Part shown: piece by piece, positions 22,240 to 33,800 of the stretch
Position numbering within the stretch: the first letter of the stretch is position 1
How the letters are laid out: each line of letters begins with the position of its first letter
Source: Maylandia zebra
Lineage: Eukaryota; Chordata; Actinopteri; Cichliformes; Cichlidae
Length of the DNA: 64,000 bases
Assembly: GCF_041146795.1 (NCBI RefSeq)
Contig: NC_135172.1
Span: forward strand, 11,708,137-11,772,136
Direction: 5' to 3'
Notes under the pieces: generated by a model
Told to the model about the DNA's origin: nothing
What the model saw: only the letters and a program-made list of their open reading frames with translations
The model's database searches: none
Translations under genes and position numbers: made by a program

Positions 22240-22530
22240 CTATGCAGTATCTTCCATTACTGCTCCTAGAACTGCACGCTTCTGTACAGAGACCCTTGAT
22301 GTTCTGCCTGGAATCTGCTGAAGCCACTCATCCTGATTTGGGGTGGCAGCTCCTCATGCTTCTATTACTACTAAGACAATTTGGACTTTACCTCCAGTTG
22401 GTCCTTAAGCCCCTGGTACTCCTTGATTTCATTGTGTTTCTGATTTCTGATCTTGCTGTTAGCTAGAATTGACACATTTATCCAACTATGGTCCTCTCGT
22501 CCTTGCAAACCACAAATTGGTCTGGTTAGT
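22240..22530 (-). mobile_element. Decayed R4-like LINE fragment
   Basis: This is a diverged homologue of 19740-20060. Shared phrases include GCACGCTTCTG versus GCGCTCTTCTGG, and CTGGAATCTGCTGAAGCCACTC versus the matching GGGATCTGCTGGAGCCACTC. It reads on the minus strand and is full of stops. Confidence 0.6.
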
Positions 22531-23000
22531 TATATATTATATATATCATATTATTATATTATGTTATATATATTCTGTATAATTTTGTCTTTATATGACC
22601 CTACACCCTCCTGAGAACCAGCTGTGGCGAGAATAAGGCACGGCGGGACCACGGAGTATCATTCGGATATGTACATCTCACCACAACACACCCAAACCCC
22701 TGAATCCCCGTGTTTTAACTAGGCGGGCGTGATTAAGGATGCCGTGCAGGTGCATCCGCCCTCCCTTCACGGCACCGCAGACCACGCCCCACCACACCAG
22801 CCTATTCATTTATGGCCTCTGTAATGGACATTTGTTTTTGGTCACATTCACAATATATGGAAACACAAGTCCATTTTATTTATAAAAAAATGTGTGAAAA
22901 CAGAATGACAAGTTGCTAATACAATGACATGAGTGACATGTGTGATCACTCCAGCTTTACATGTTCTCTCCTCTGCCTGTTCCTGTAAAAATAGCAAAAA
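22531..23000. other. Unassigned GC-richer stretch
   Basis: Includes a GC-rich block at about 22620-22800 (CACGGCGGGACCACGG, GGCGGGCGTGATTAAGG) that looks like a repeat fragment but which I cannot place. A poly-A run follows near 23004-23021. Confidence 0.4.
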
Positions 23001-23040
23001 TTAAAAAAAAAAAAAAAAAACCCTGACCCTAAGAGCAATC

Positions 23041-24170
23041 ATGTGTCCCGTTGGTGCCATTCTAGATTGCTGGTCAGAAAGATTTCTGGTGCCAGTAAGC
23101 AAAGAGACAATGCCCCGAGATAGATTCATTTTAATTATGCAACACCTTCAATTTGATGACAAGGACACGCGGGCAGAACGGGTGAAAACAGATAAATTTG
23201 AGGCAATCTCTGACATCTGGACACGCTTCAATGAGAACTGTGCTAAGAGTTTCATTCCAGGAGAACACATGACCATAGATGAACAGCTTTTCCCTACCAA
23301 GGTTCGGTGTCCATTCACACAGTATATCGCAACCAAGCCAGACAAATTTGGGATCAAGTTCTGGATGGCCACGGATCTGGAGACCAAATATGTCTGCAGT
23401 GCATCTACTTGGGAAAGGACCCCAGTCGTCAGAAGGAAGAGAGGCTGGCAGAGAACGTGGTCATGAAACTAGTGGAGCTGTTTTTGGATGATGGGAGAAA
23501 CGTCACAACGGACAATTCCTTCACTTCACTGTCGCTGTCGCACAGACTACTGCAGCGCAAAACAACGTTACTTGTGCCAAGTAACGTTGTTTTGTGGACT
23601 TTATTCACCGTGCCGGTGAATAAAGTCCGCCGTGAACTTCCTCAAATTGCAAAAGACACTGCACAGCGAGAGGAATTCTCCACTTCAGTGCTTAGAAGTG
23701 GCGGTGTCTCCTTCACAATTTATGGACCTAAAAAAACCAAGACTGTGTGTGTTCTTAGTTCCATGCACTAAGATGTGACGATCAGTGACGGCAGAAAGAG
23801 GAAACCCAAAGCAATAAGAAACTATAACCACATGAAGGTATGCGAATGTGTGTATAATTTTACATCAGTGCTACAATGTTTTCTGATGTGTGCTATACAG
23901 GCCTATAGAAAAAACATATACTCATGACTCTCTCTCTCTTCTTTTACAGTGTGGTGTAGACGTGTTGGACCAAATGGCACGCATGTATTCTGTAAGAGCA
24001 GCAACACGCAGGTGACCAGTAGCGGTTTTCTACAATATGCTGAACCTGGCGGTGGTGAATGCCTACATTTTGTATAAGGCATGCACAGGGCGGACAGGCA
24101 AAAGAAGATTGTTTCTGAGTCTTCTAGCTAAGGAACTTTGTTGCCGATTCAAGCAGCACAAGAAAATATT
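23041..24170 (+). pseudogene. piggyBac transposase relic (PGBD-like)
   Basis: Two overlapping frames (23041-23466 and 23307-23771) together resemble a piggyBac DDE transposase: MPRDRFILIMQHLQFDD, GEHMTIDEQLFPTKVRCPFT, KPDKFGIKFWMATD, then in a shifted frame ENVVMKLVELFLDDGRNVTT and TDNSFTSLSL. The IDEQL and TTDNSFTS segments contain the expected catalytic Asp positions. A frameshift lies near 23390. After 23771 an interruption precedes GVDVLDQMARMYSV (23941-24000) with a stop. A 36-nt fold-back insertion is present at 23579-23614. Confidence 0.82.
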
Positions 24171-24173
24171 AGC

Positions 24174-24178
<5 letters not shown>

Positions 24179-24254
<76 letters not shown>
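24179..24254. repeat. (GT)n microsatellite
   Basis: About 38 uninterrupted GT units, ending in a TATACAC junction. It sits at the 3' end of the piggyBac relic. Confidence 0.97.
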
Positions 24255-24257
<3 letters not shown>

Positions 24258-24479
24258 CACCGTGTATACAGAAGGTAATCAAGGCCTTTTACAGCACAGG
24301 AGAACTTGTCTGTTGAATAGCTTTGAAATGAAAATTGTTGATTCTTGTAATTTCTGCTTTCTGAGATGATAAATATAGTTTTAATGAGTCACTTTGACAT
24401 AATGTATGTAATTTTATTTTTGGTGTTTGGTGTTAAGAAAAAGGAGTAATTAAATATGGCTTGCTAATACATGTATTAA

Positions 24480-25399
24480 CCCTTTAAGACCTACCATAGA
24501 ACCAAGTCCGCCAGAGCTTATATTATATTTTTACCTGCTGTGGAGCCATTTTTGGGAGCATTTCAAGTTGCTATACATCAATACAACCATTATAGCCCAG
24601 ATTTTAATAATATGTATTCATTAAGTGCATAGTAATTACATAAATTGCAAAAAAGTGCAATAAACTACAAAAAAAATTGAAAATCGTTTTTGCTTTTTTA
24701 ACATATATTTGTAGTTAGAGAAATTTAAGAGGCTTATCCCTCAAAACTGTAAATACAAAAAAGTTGCACAAAATAGTTTCCCACCACAGGAAATTTATTT
24801 TGAGTGTCTTCATAGTTTTATTTTTGAAATACACCAATTTTTATACACTGCAGGAAAAACGAAAATAAATATTATACTGCAAATTTGCAAAAAAGCAGCA
24901 TATGCATCAAAATAAACAATTTCCAGCAGTGCAATATGAGTCCTAAGCATCCCAGAAACGACACAGAAAGTCATAAAGTCAAAGATAACTTTTAAAAAGA
25001 CGAGTATAGGCTCTGAGGGCCTGATAGTAAAAAGGACTACATTTCCGCGAAAATGACGTCACTTCCGGTTTCGGGCAGGTAATGGCGGAAATGCAAAAGT
25101 TCGCGCTGACGTCTATTCCAACGTAGGAAGTGTTATGAACAGCTGATCGGACCGGCACAGCGTGTTTCTGGAATATTATGTTTTTGTTCCTGCAAGCGCT
25201 TTTTATGCAGTTTTTGCAAAGCTTTATGTGGAAGGAAACCATGACCTAGGACAAGCTGATGGCATAAGATGTAAGTACAACTCCTCCGGTTTCATATGCA
25301 AAAAAAATTTTTGCGCTAGCTTACTTGGTTGCAGAGCTACCGGGATTTAAAAATAGTTACGCAAAACAGAGCGTGCCCGCTCCGATCGGCTGTAAAGGG
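24480..25399. mobile_element. piggyBac-type MITE
   Basis: Flanked by TTAA on both sides (24476-24479 and 25400-25403), the piggyBac target site. The termini are the short inverted repeat CCCTTTA ... TAAAGGG. The 920-bp interior is AT-rich on the left, GC-richer on the right, and has no credible coding frame. Confidence 0.8.
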
Positions 25400-25505
25400 T
25401 TAATAAAGGTAATATGTGAGCTTTATATTTTTTGAAGAAAAATGAGATCAAACTAATATATTAGAGGTTTGGTGGAAGATGTTTGCTTATTTGTGAAAAC
25501 TTCAC

Positions 25506-26445
25506 CTCTGGGATATGTGATGGAGCACGGCTGATCTACTGATGTCTGCCTGTAAGAACATATTTTCCCTTTAGCATAGGTCACACTAAAGCAGGTTGCT
25601 GTGATGGAACCTAGAAACAAAGAAGTGATCCTGATTGTAATGATTTGCTGTATGACCCATTCTGTTTGTTTTGTAGCAACCATAAACATCATGACTCACC
25701 CACAGAGACTTCAGAGGCTCTGAGATCTTTGTAGCCTTTGACAGCACAGGAGTATGTGACTGCTTCCTCACTGCTGAGCAGCTCTTGGTAAAAGTGTGTT
25801 TGCATCACTCTCTCTCAGGTCATTGATGGTTAAAGTTGGGTTTTTCTCTTCAGACATGTTGTACGTTACACCAGGGCCGGCCCGTGGCATAGGCCGTATA
25901 GGCAAATGCTAAGGGCGCCGTCCATCAGGGGGCGCCACGCCAGTGCCACAAATGTTGAAAAAAAAAAAAGTTGGTACTATTATTTCTAAATACAAAAAAT
26001 AATCCCACGTTAATTAAAATGCAAAGTAAAGCTTATTTAATAGAAATATTATTTGTTACAACATTACACTACACTGCTGATGTAGGGGGGCTCCACCTAA
26101 AATCTTGCCTAGGGCGCCAGATTGGTTAGGGCCGTTTCTGCGTTACACGTACAGAGAGCTCACTCTGAACTTACTTGTAACCATCCGAGTGTACAGTGAA
26201 CCATTTTCTGCTTGAACTCAGATGTTGATGTGATCAGTGCAGATCCACTGATGGACCTCTGAGACCACAGTAATAGTAATTAATTAGTTAATTAATTAAT
26301 TAATTAATCCAGCATAAATTCAGATTATTAATTTACTAAATATGTAATGAGTAAGTAACGTAAACCTTACTTAATAATCACTTATAGCTAAGATGTACAA
26401 GATGAAACCCAGAAAAGTTTAATGAGCATCTTTCAAAAAATTCAT
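25506..26445 (-). pseudogene. Receptor pseudogene C (Ig receptor family)
   Basis: Recognisable remains of exons 1 to 4 of the A/B receptor family. Exon 4 stub at 25506-25610 is a full 105 bp. Exon 3 (C2) keeps its donor end from 25700 but breaks off near 25790, where it joins exon 2 (V-set) sequence directly, so the intron and parts of both exons are deleted. The V-set is split by a MITE (25872-26140) and resumes to about 26268. Exon 1 remnant (26388-26445) has an in-frame TAA, and its donor GT is changed to CT. Exons 5 to 9 are not found. Confidence 0.85.
25872..26140. mobile_element. 269-bp MITE (hAT-like) inside pseudogene C
   Basis: Exact 8-bp target duplication CGTTACAC (25864-25871 and 26141-26148). 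The ends are CAGGGCCGGCCCG ... and TTAGGGCC..., partly complementary. The interior has a poly-A run and no coding frame. The host sequence on either side is the V-set exon also found at about 18490-18530. Confidence 0.88.
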
Positions 26446-27546
26446 CTTCATCTTCGAAGCATAAAGTTCACAAAATCAAAGAAAGGGAATAGAAAAGACA
26501 TAAGAGTCAAAGAAGAAATCTCAGCCTTTTACTGGTGGGAATTTTAAATGTTGATTATCACCTTAGTAAATATACATTACTTTTTAAAAATTTGTGTTAT
26601 GATTTTAACGGTTCTTCCTCTCAACTGATGTGGTAGTGATAGTCAGTTTTGCCAGGAGATGGCAGCGTAGCTTAAGTAAGTGTTGCTAAAACCAGTCGAG
26701 ATATTCATGAATAAATTTAAGTGAAGCTTTGAGCTCCTTTTACCCCTTAGCTGCAGGTGCATCTACGAAAAACATGAGTTTGAATTCTTTACTGGTAACT
26801 GGTCAAGGTGTGAGCTTTACCTCAAAGTCAAGGTCACCAGGAAGTTTAAAAAATAAATTAATACAGATTTTATACAGCTTATTCTTCTGTGATTTGTGAG
26901 TACAGAGGAAATGTATACTGACTGTGACATCATCATTTGACTGTTGCATTCCTTCTCTTTTCTTTTTGTCTCGTTCCTCATTCTCACTCCAGCAGTTTCA
27001 AAAGGCATCCAAGTCACTGAAATTTTCCCTTAAGCTGTGCAATAAAAAGAACCTTTAATACAACCAGACCATCAAGAATATATTAGGTGCAGCTGAGATG
27101 ATGGTGATGATGAACCAGTTCTGAGTCCTCTGAGTCTGGGATCAAGATTTTTACCTTCTGTTCCATCCACAATAATGTACAAAGTGATAATACCTAAAAT
27201 AGAACATTTATTAGAACTGAACACATTTATTTGTGTCCAGTGAAAAGTTCCTGGATTTTAGTACGCCTGATTTCAGACAATTTACTGGTTTGCTTGCCTT
27301 TATATGAAGCTAAATCTGACAAAGTTTTGAGGCTTCCTCTTATTTGGTGTGAGAGAGCCTGACAGAGACAAAGTGTCTCAAGTTCAAGAGCTGCTAAGTC
27401 TTTAAATATCTTAGTTTCAGTTCCTATAAGGAACTGCATCATCGCAGAAGAATTTTGGCCAACCCTTCTTTACAGCATTGCTTCAGTTTGCAGACATGTT
27501 TTTATGCACATCCCTCTTAATGACTCAACACAGTTTTTCCATCAGG
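26446..27546. other. Intergenic, nothing recognised
   Basis: AT-rich with a TAAT run just to the left (26281-26310). Short minus-strand frames here show no homology I can name. Confidence 0.45.
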
Positions 27547-27553
27547 CTAAGGT

Positions 27554-27866
27554 AAATGGCCTGCATTTGTATAGCGCTTTTCTAGTCCCCAAAGCGCTTT
27601 ACACTACATTCAGTCATTCACCCATACATTCACACACTGGCGATAGCAAGCTACATTGTAGCCACAGCTGCCCTGGGGCGCACTGACGGAGGCGAGGCTG
27701 CTGGACACAGGCGCCACCGGGCCCTCTGACCACCACCAGTAGGCAAACATGGGGTTAGTATCTTGCCCAAGGACATTTGGTATGCAGCCAGGATGCAGCC
27801 TGGGATCGAACCACTGACCTTCTGATTAGTGGCTGACCTGCTCTGCCACCTGAGCTACAGCCACCC
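27554..27866 (-). mobile_element. tRNA-derived SINE
   Basis: On the minus strand the head reads GGCTGTAGCTCAGGTGGCAG and then GGTTCGATCCC, matching Pol III A-box and B-box motifs of a tRNA-like promoter. The tail has the AAAGCGCTTT / GCGCTATACAAATGC end common in fish SINEs that borrow a LINE tail. A 7-bp direct repeat CTAAGGT flanks it (27547-27553 and 27867-27873). Confidence 0.85.
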
Positions 27867-27873
27867 CTAAGGT

Positions 27874-29740
27874 CTGGAAAGACTGGACTGGACCATTGCA
27901 ACACTTTGATTCTTTTCTTTTTAAGCCATTCTGTTGAAGATTTGCTGCTGAGCTTGGGTTCACTGTCCTTTGTATGACTCATTTTACTCTAGGCTTTAGC
28001 TGTCAGACAGAGGACTTTAAAATATTTTAGAGTCAAATGTGAGGGCCATGGCCACCTCAGTGACTGGAAGGTCACTGAGCTCCGATACACATATTATGAA
28101 TATACTTCATTTTGTTTGATTATTTATTTGAATCAAGTTTAAATCACGTTGTCGTTGGTTTAGGACGCCTTAGCTGCACAGCAGCTTGTGACAATCAGAA
28201 GCCACACCTTAGCTATTAAGAGTGGCTCATGGTCAAAGTTCCCATTCATTTTACCTGAATCCCTGAATATCTCACTTCATAATCATTTATTTTCTTAATA
28301 CATTAATTTCAACTTCCTGTGTCTCTTCCTCACTTTTTTATTGGGATTGTTGTCCCTACAAAAGCACCCCACTGTGACTGTGAGGGCTTGTTAGTAGTTG
28401 TTACTGATTGTACTGCTGACAGTGCAGTGACAGCAGCCCCAACAGCTAACATACCGATTCTTTTGATTTTACTATTTTTTCTTTTTGTTTTTTGTTTTCT
28501 CTTAACTTGTCAACTCTTATCCTTTCTCATTTCTTCAAAATTAAATTCTGTTCTTCAAGGTGCGTATCGCAGATACGTGAGGGCCCGGGTGCCTTAAGAT
28601 ATATGGCGTAGCAGCAGTTCAGCTGCCCAGTTCAGCCCTGGTGTCCTGGTTCTGTGTAGGCAAAACTGCCCATATCATCAGCCCTCGTTCAGTGTATATG
28701 ACTTGTGTGCTTAATTAGTTTGAGATGCTCTCCAAATGTGGTGCTGTTCATTATTTGTATTGACCATATTTGTTCAGTCTTTTTCTAATTGCACTTAGAT
28801 GAATATTAATATTTAACATGCTAACTGAGGCCTTTGGAGTCTTGTAGTTCCTGGGGGGATTTGCAGTTTCTCTGAGCCTTATGTGGTCTGACTGGGGTGA
28901 ATTGTCTGGGACGTCTACCCCTATGAAGATTGGCAACTGTTTTGAATGTTTTTCACTTGTCATCTTTGTTTCATCTTTCTCATTGTATAATGATGGACTT
29001 CAAATTGTGTGAAGAAAACACTTTAGTGTTAAAGAGTCCAAATCTGGTACTTAAATACAATTGAGAGGTCATACAGAACAAATCATGTCAAACAGTGAAT
29101 CTGCTCTTTACTTAAATAGTTCATTCCTACCTGAAAGGCTGAAAAAAGATTTTAATTTTGTGAGTCTTTCTCCAGACAAACTGCATTCAAAGCAGCTCAG
29201 TTAAACATGTGACATGGCTACACATTATTATATGTTCATCAAAAACCTGACAGTGCTGACAATGAAAGCAGAGACAGGGGACAGTGTTAGTGGTTATTTT
29301 GTGGTACAGACAAAAACCTAACAGAAGACAAACCTGCGGACACAATGGCTTTGATGTTTTTATTAGTGACACCCAAAGCACACAAAGTAATACAATGTCT
29401 AACAAAGTTATTAAAAATAGCACCCTTTAAGTGGGTGATCAGTAAATGCACACTCGTGGGCTTTTGGACATAGCAGAATTTTTAAACGGTTGCGTCATTT
29501 TTTGCAGGTTTTTGTGACAGACGTACATCATTACCAAATATGTTTTAATTCAAAAGCTTGAGAATTTCTACTTGAGCTTTTCAATTTCAATTGATTTCAA
29601 TTTCTACTTATTTCTACCTTTATTTTATATTCCAATGAAGAAAGTGTAACCCACAGACAGATCCAGATGCTGCAGTTTCTCTGCTGTGATGGTAAAGTAA
29701 TATCACTGGAGTTGAAATCATCATGGTAACAAACGTTTCT
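27874..29740. other. Intergenic and 3' flank of receptor B
   Basis: No gene is recognised. Positions 29200-29320 resemble 33935-34045 (both contain an ATTTTCATCAAAAA / GTTCATCAAAAACC segment and a TGGTTATT..TGTGGT segment). This suggests that receptor 3' flanks were duplicated with the genes. The 92-aa frame at 28319-28597 has no recognisable domain. Confidence 0.45.
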
Positions 29741-32700
29741 TTATTGAGCATACAGTGGCTCAATGGTGGAGTAGAGGTCAGCTGTGTGGTTCTCACTGAA
29801 GTGCAGTCTGCTGTAGTGATGATCATCCAGCTCTGCTGACTGAGCTGAGATGTTTTCATACATGGAGTCAACGTTCATCTGAGGAGACGAGACAGTTCTT
29901 ATAAATTTATATCAAACTGCATCAATAACTCATAGCTGGTTGTTTGTTGTTTGTTACATTGTCACTGTACTGCACTGTCACTGAGATTCTCAAATAGAAC
30001 CTGTCTGACAAACTGAAACAAGTTAAGAGACCTAACCCCCCCAAAAAACAACCTCTAAAGAACTTCAGGTCTCAATTGTGTCAATTAAGGTCAGAGGTCA
30101 TGATATAACAATGAGAAACAGACGGGACAAAAATGGCAATGAACTCAAAAATTATTTTTCCTGTCAGTGGTAAACATCACGACTGTTCAATGTCCAATCA
30201 ATTACAAATCTAGTTGAAGATGATATTAATGTAATGTGTGGTAAGGATTGCTGATGTATATCTGACTTATTTGATACAATGATGAACATGAACATCGGGT
30301 GTAGGTAGGGACACTGAAAAGAATGCTACAGTTGGTTACTCAGAAAAAGGCAGACATAATAAGTTTAAGCTTTTTTCCAGAATAAATGATCGTGTGAGGA
30401 AAAAAGGAAAGATGAGGGGATGTTTTTCTAACACAGCAGAATTATTTGAATCTTATTTCGTACCTGCTGCACTGATTCTGACATTTCTCCTCTTGGAGAC
30501 TGACTGGAAGTCTTCTTTTTTCTGTTGCATAAAAGAAACAAATCAGTGAATGGGTAAAACATTTCACATCACACTTTAAACATAACTGGTCTTAGAGATA
30601 ACACAGTAACGTTCACCTGATCCACCAGCAGACAGTGAGAAGTATTAAAACCAGCAGAGCTGCAGAAACTCCTGCAGCTGCTGGTGTCCATGTTCCTGTG
30701 ATACTTTGGACAGTGAGAGTCTTTGGAGCAGAGCTGATATCTTTGTTGGTTTTCACAGCACAGGAGTAGCTTCCTGCATCCTCCCTGCTGACTGGGTCTA
30801 GGATCAGATGTTTGTTCTGGTTCTCTCTCGGGGTCAGAGGTCGACTGTTCAAGTACCAAATGTAGTTTGTGTTGTCAGTCAGAGGACAGCTGGTGCTGCA
30901 GGTCAGTGTGACTCTCTGACCCTCTGTCACCACTGCAGAAGGACTCATCTTCACTCTCAGCTCTGAAAAACACTCAGACTAGTCAGTAAATGTAACACAA
31001 AGTAGTTCTCATTAAAGATAAAACAAGATTTGGTGCTTTTGGTTTTCACTAACTTCTGAAGAGTGCAAGAAGCAATAAAAGGCAAATATCTGTAGCCTTT
31101 TGACTAAATAAAATATTTCTTATCGCATCATCAGCTGAGGAAAATTCATGCATTTTCATCTTGTTAATTCAGCTGAAAGCATTGCAGAGGATTTTGTGTT
31201 GACTGTTATTTTTATTATTTTTATACGAAGAAAGACAAACCATAATTACCTGTGACAATCAGAGTAACTCCAGGAAAATCAAACTCTTTCACTTCTTCAT
31301 TTCCTGTTGTGATGGTGAACCTGTATTCTGCTGAGTCATCTCTCTTCAGCTTCTTTAATCTGAGGATGTGTTGGTTCTTCATGCTGTCATCATACTCCAC
31401 ATGATCTGCATCCTCAGTCAGGTTCCTCCTGACGTCCTCCTCAGCATTTCTCTTGACTTTATACCAACATTTAGACTGTATCTGCTCGTAGTCAGGATGT
31501 GAGTATTTACTGGAGATGTTGACTGAAGATCCTTCCAGAGCACAGATTCTGCTGTGGACATAATTCAACGCCCAGCAGGAATCACTAACACCTGAAATAT
31601 CAATGAAACAGAGAAGAGATATTTTAACTTAATTAGTCAAATCAGTTTATTTCTATCACATATTAAAACACAACAACAAGTAAAAAGCACTTTAAAGTAT
31701 ACTTATAATAAAAACAACCAAATAATTAACAAAAGCAATAATAAAATAATAACATTAAATATATATAAAAGAAGAAAGAAATACACTGGGCAAAATGACA
31801 GACTGAGTTACTCTTGGGTGAGACTGAAAAAGCTGAGCAGAAGTCAGGAGATGAATACTGTTAGTATCATAGATGAGCAGATCTGAAGAGGGAGAGTTTT
31901 GGATCTGCAGCTGAGAATTGTGATGTGATCACCAACGTTTTAAAACTGATCCTGAACTTTACAGGAAACCAGTGTGATGATTAGTCATAATTGCAAGAAG
32001 TGGTGGTAATACTTTGTAAGTGGAGAGACAATAAGTTTACTCACAGACGTCAGCAGAGCGAACATCCTCAAGACCTTTTACAGCACAGGACAAACTGTCT
32101 GGCTGAGAGATGTGAACTAGAATCTGTTTTCCCTCCTGCACTGTAGGCTTTCTGGTCTCATACCACACAAAGGAAATCAGAGGCTCAGTCAGAAAACAGC
32201 TGCTGTTACAGGTCAGTCTGATGATACCTCTGTGTTCAGCAGGAGTCCTCTGGACATGAATTTCTGTTGGGAGATGATGAACACATTTTCCACCAGTTCA
32301 TCTCTGTCATGTCAAATAAATTAAGAAATAAAAATGAAGTTTCAAAGTGCAGTTTGTCCAGAACTTCACCTCTGGGATATGTGATGGAGCAGGACTCGTC
32401 CACGGATGTCTGCTGAGAAGAACACATTCTCCCTTTAGCATAGGTCACACTTAAGCAGGTCTCTGTGATGGAACCTGAGAAAAACCAACAACTTTCCGTA
32501 AATTCATTAGAGTCTGAAGAGTAAAGTGTTTGTGTTTAACATCTCATAACATGATGAGGAGGTGTCCATCATGACTCACCCACAGAGACTTCAGGGGCTC
32601 TGAGATGCTCGTAGCCTTTGACAGCACAGGAGTATGTGGCTGCTTCCTCACTGCTGAGCAGCTCTTGGTACCAGGGAGACCAGTCCTCATAGAGAAACTC

Positions 32701-33545
32701 TCTGTTCTTGTACCAGATGTAGGCTGCAGGCTTTTCAGTCAGAGGACAGCTGCTGCTGCACATCAGTGTTACTGTCTGTCCCTCTGTGGCAGGAATCACC
32801 TTTACCTGCAGCTCTGAGAGGTCACATGACCAACATGAATACACTGATCATTCATAAAATCATTCATTTGTGATGCATTTGTAAAAAGAACTGTACCTGT
32901 AACTTGGAGATGAATTCCACTTTGTTGGCACTTTGATCTGTCAGCAGTTTTAATGCAGCAGTAAAAATTTGCATCTCTCTCTGTCAGATTATTGATTGTT
33001 AGAGTGAAATTACTCTCTGCTGACATGCTGTACTTTACATGTGTTTCCTCTACTGAGAACATTATCTTGGAGACAGTATCGTGTCCAGTGTACCAGCCAT
33101 TTCTTGCAGTGGGATGTTGATGTGAGCAGGGCAGATTCACTGATGAACCTTTCAAGACACAGATGCTGTTTGGTTTTCCCTGAACACCTTTAACACAACA
33201 TGTGATTAGAAAACATGGTGAACATTTATGCTAACTTTCTTTTCTGTGCTAATCTGTGATGACAGCATGTTACTGTAAAAGATCACAATCTGGTGCTTTG
33301 ATACACTTGACAGTTCAGAACTTCAAAACAAGAAAAAATCATGTTAACAGTAAATCTCTTAAGTGAGGTTTTTTTAGGAAATTCACTTTAATTTAACTTC
33401 TGAGAAAAACTTGTAACTTTCTGCATCTTTTTCTAGATTCCAGAAACATCATCACAGTCATCATGAGGAGGAGAAACAAATTATTCCTACCTGACAGACA
33501 CAGAATGAAACCCAGAAACAAACATCCAGCTTCTGCCAACAACAT
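29741..33545 (-). CDS. Receptor B: CD22/Siglec-like Ig receptor with Tyr-rich tail
   Basis: Nine exons on the minus strand: 33491-33545, 32897-33187, 32580-32813, 32370-32474, 32045-32263, 31250-31591, 30617-30962, 30464-30521, 29741-29878. All junctions have GT/AG; total 1788 nt (595 aa plus stop). Exon lengths 55, 234, 105, 342 and 58 equal those of receptor A. Domains: signal peptide (MLLAEAGCLFLGFILCLS), V-set (to 115), C2-set (to 193), V-set stub (to 228), C2-like (to 301), V-set (to 415), C2-set plus transmembrane helix (to 530; GVSAALLVLILLTVCWW) and tail. The tail has SMYENI (fits an ITIM), HHYSRL and DLYSTI, ending in PLYAQ. The predicted role is inhibitory surface signalling in leukocytes, by family resemblance. 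The ATG was chosen because it opens an 18-residue leader in the same phase as receptor A. Confidence 0.87.
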
Positions 33546-33800
33546 GGCTGCTGTAGATTTTCTCTTCTAATCAAAAAGTTGATTATGTGAATATAATTTA
33601 GTCCTTGCTATGACTTCTGTTAATATCAAAATTTATGAAATATCAGAAATGTGAATAAATGTTCAAATTCATGAGCTGCCTAAGAGGAAAACCTGAATAC
33701 AGAGCTGATTTCAGCGTGTCTGCAGGACAAACACGTTTTAACACGACCAAAGTCACTTCCTCCTTTATGATAATTTTTTTTTCACAACAGAGCCCTCTAG
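33546..33800 (-). promoter_or_regulatory. Putative receptor B promoter with GGAGGAAGT motif
   Basis: About 210 bp upstream of the start codon the minus strand carries AAAGGAGGAAGTGAC (about 33760-33775), an ETS/PU.1-like core. It parallels the motif upstream of receptor A. Function is inferred from the motif alone. Confidence 0.35.

Noticed and set aside
22620-22800. GC-rich block resembling a SINE
   Set aside because: I could not find A/B boxes, a tail or a target duplication, so I left it unassigned.
24037-24369. 110-aa frame with a long Val-Cys run
   Set aside because: The run is the GT microsatellite translated. Only the first 45 residues are a piggyBac remnant.
27785-27866. Possible tRNA gene on the minus strand (A-box and B-box)
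   Set aside because: It is followed by a SINE body and flanked by a short direct repeat, and it does not fold as a full tRNA with an acceptor stem. It is a SINE head.
28319-28597. 92-aa frame with a hydrophobic segment
   Set aside because: No domain, no splice context and a T-rich tract explains the hydrophobic stretch.
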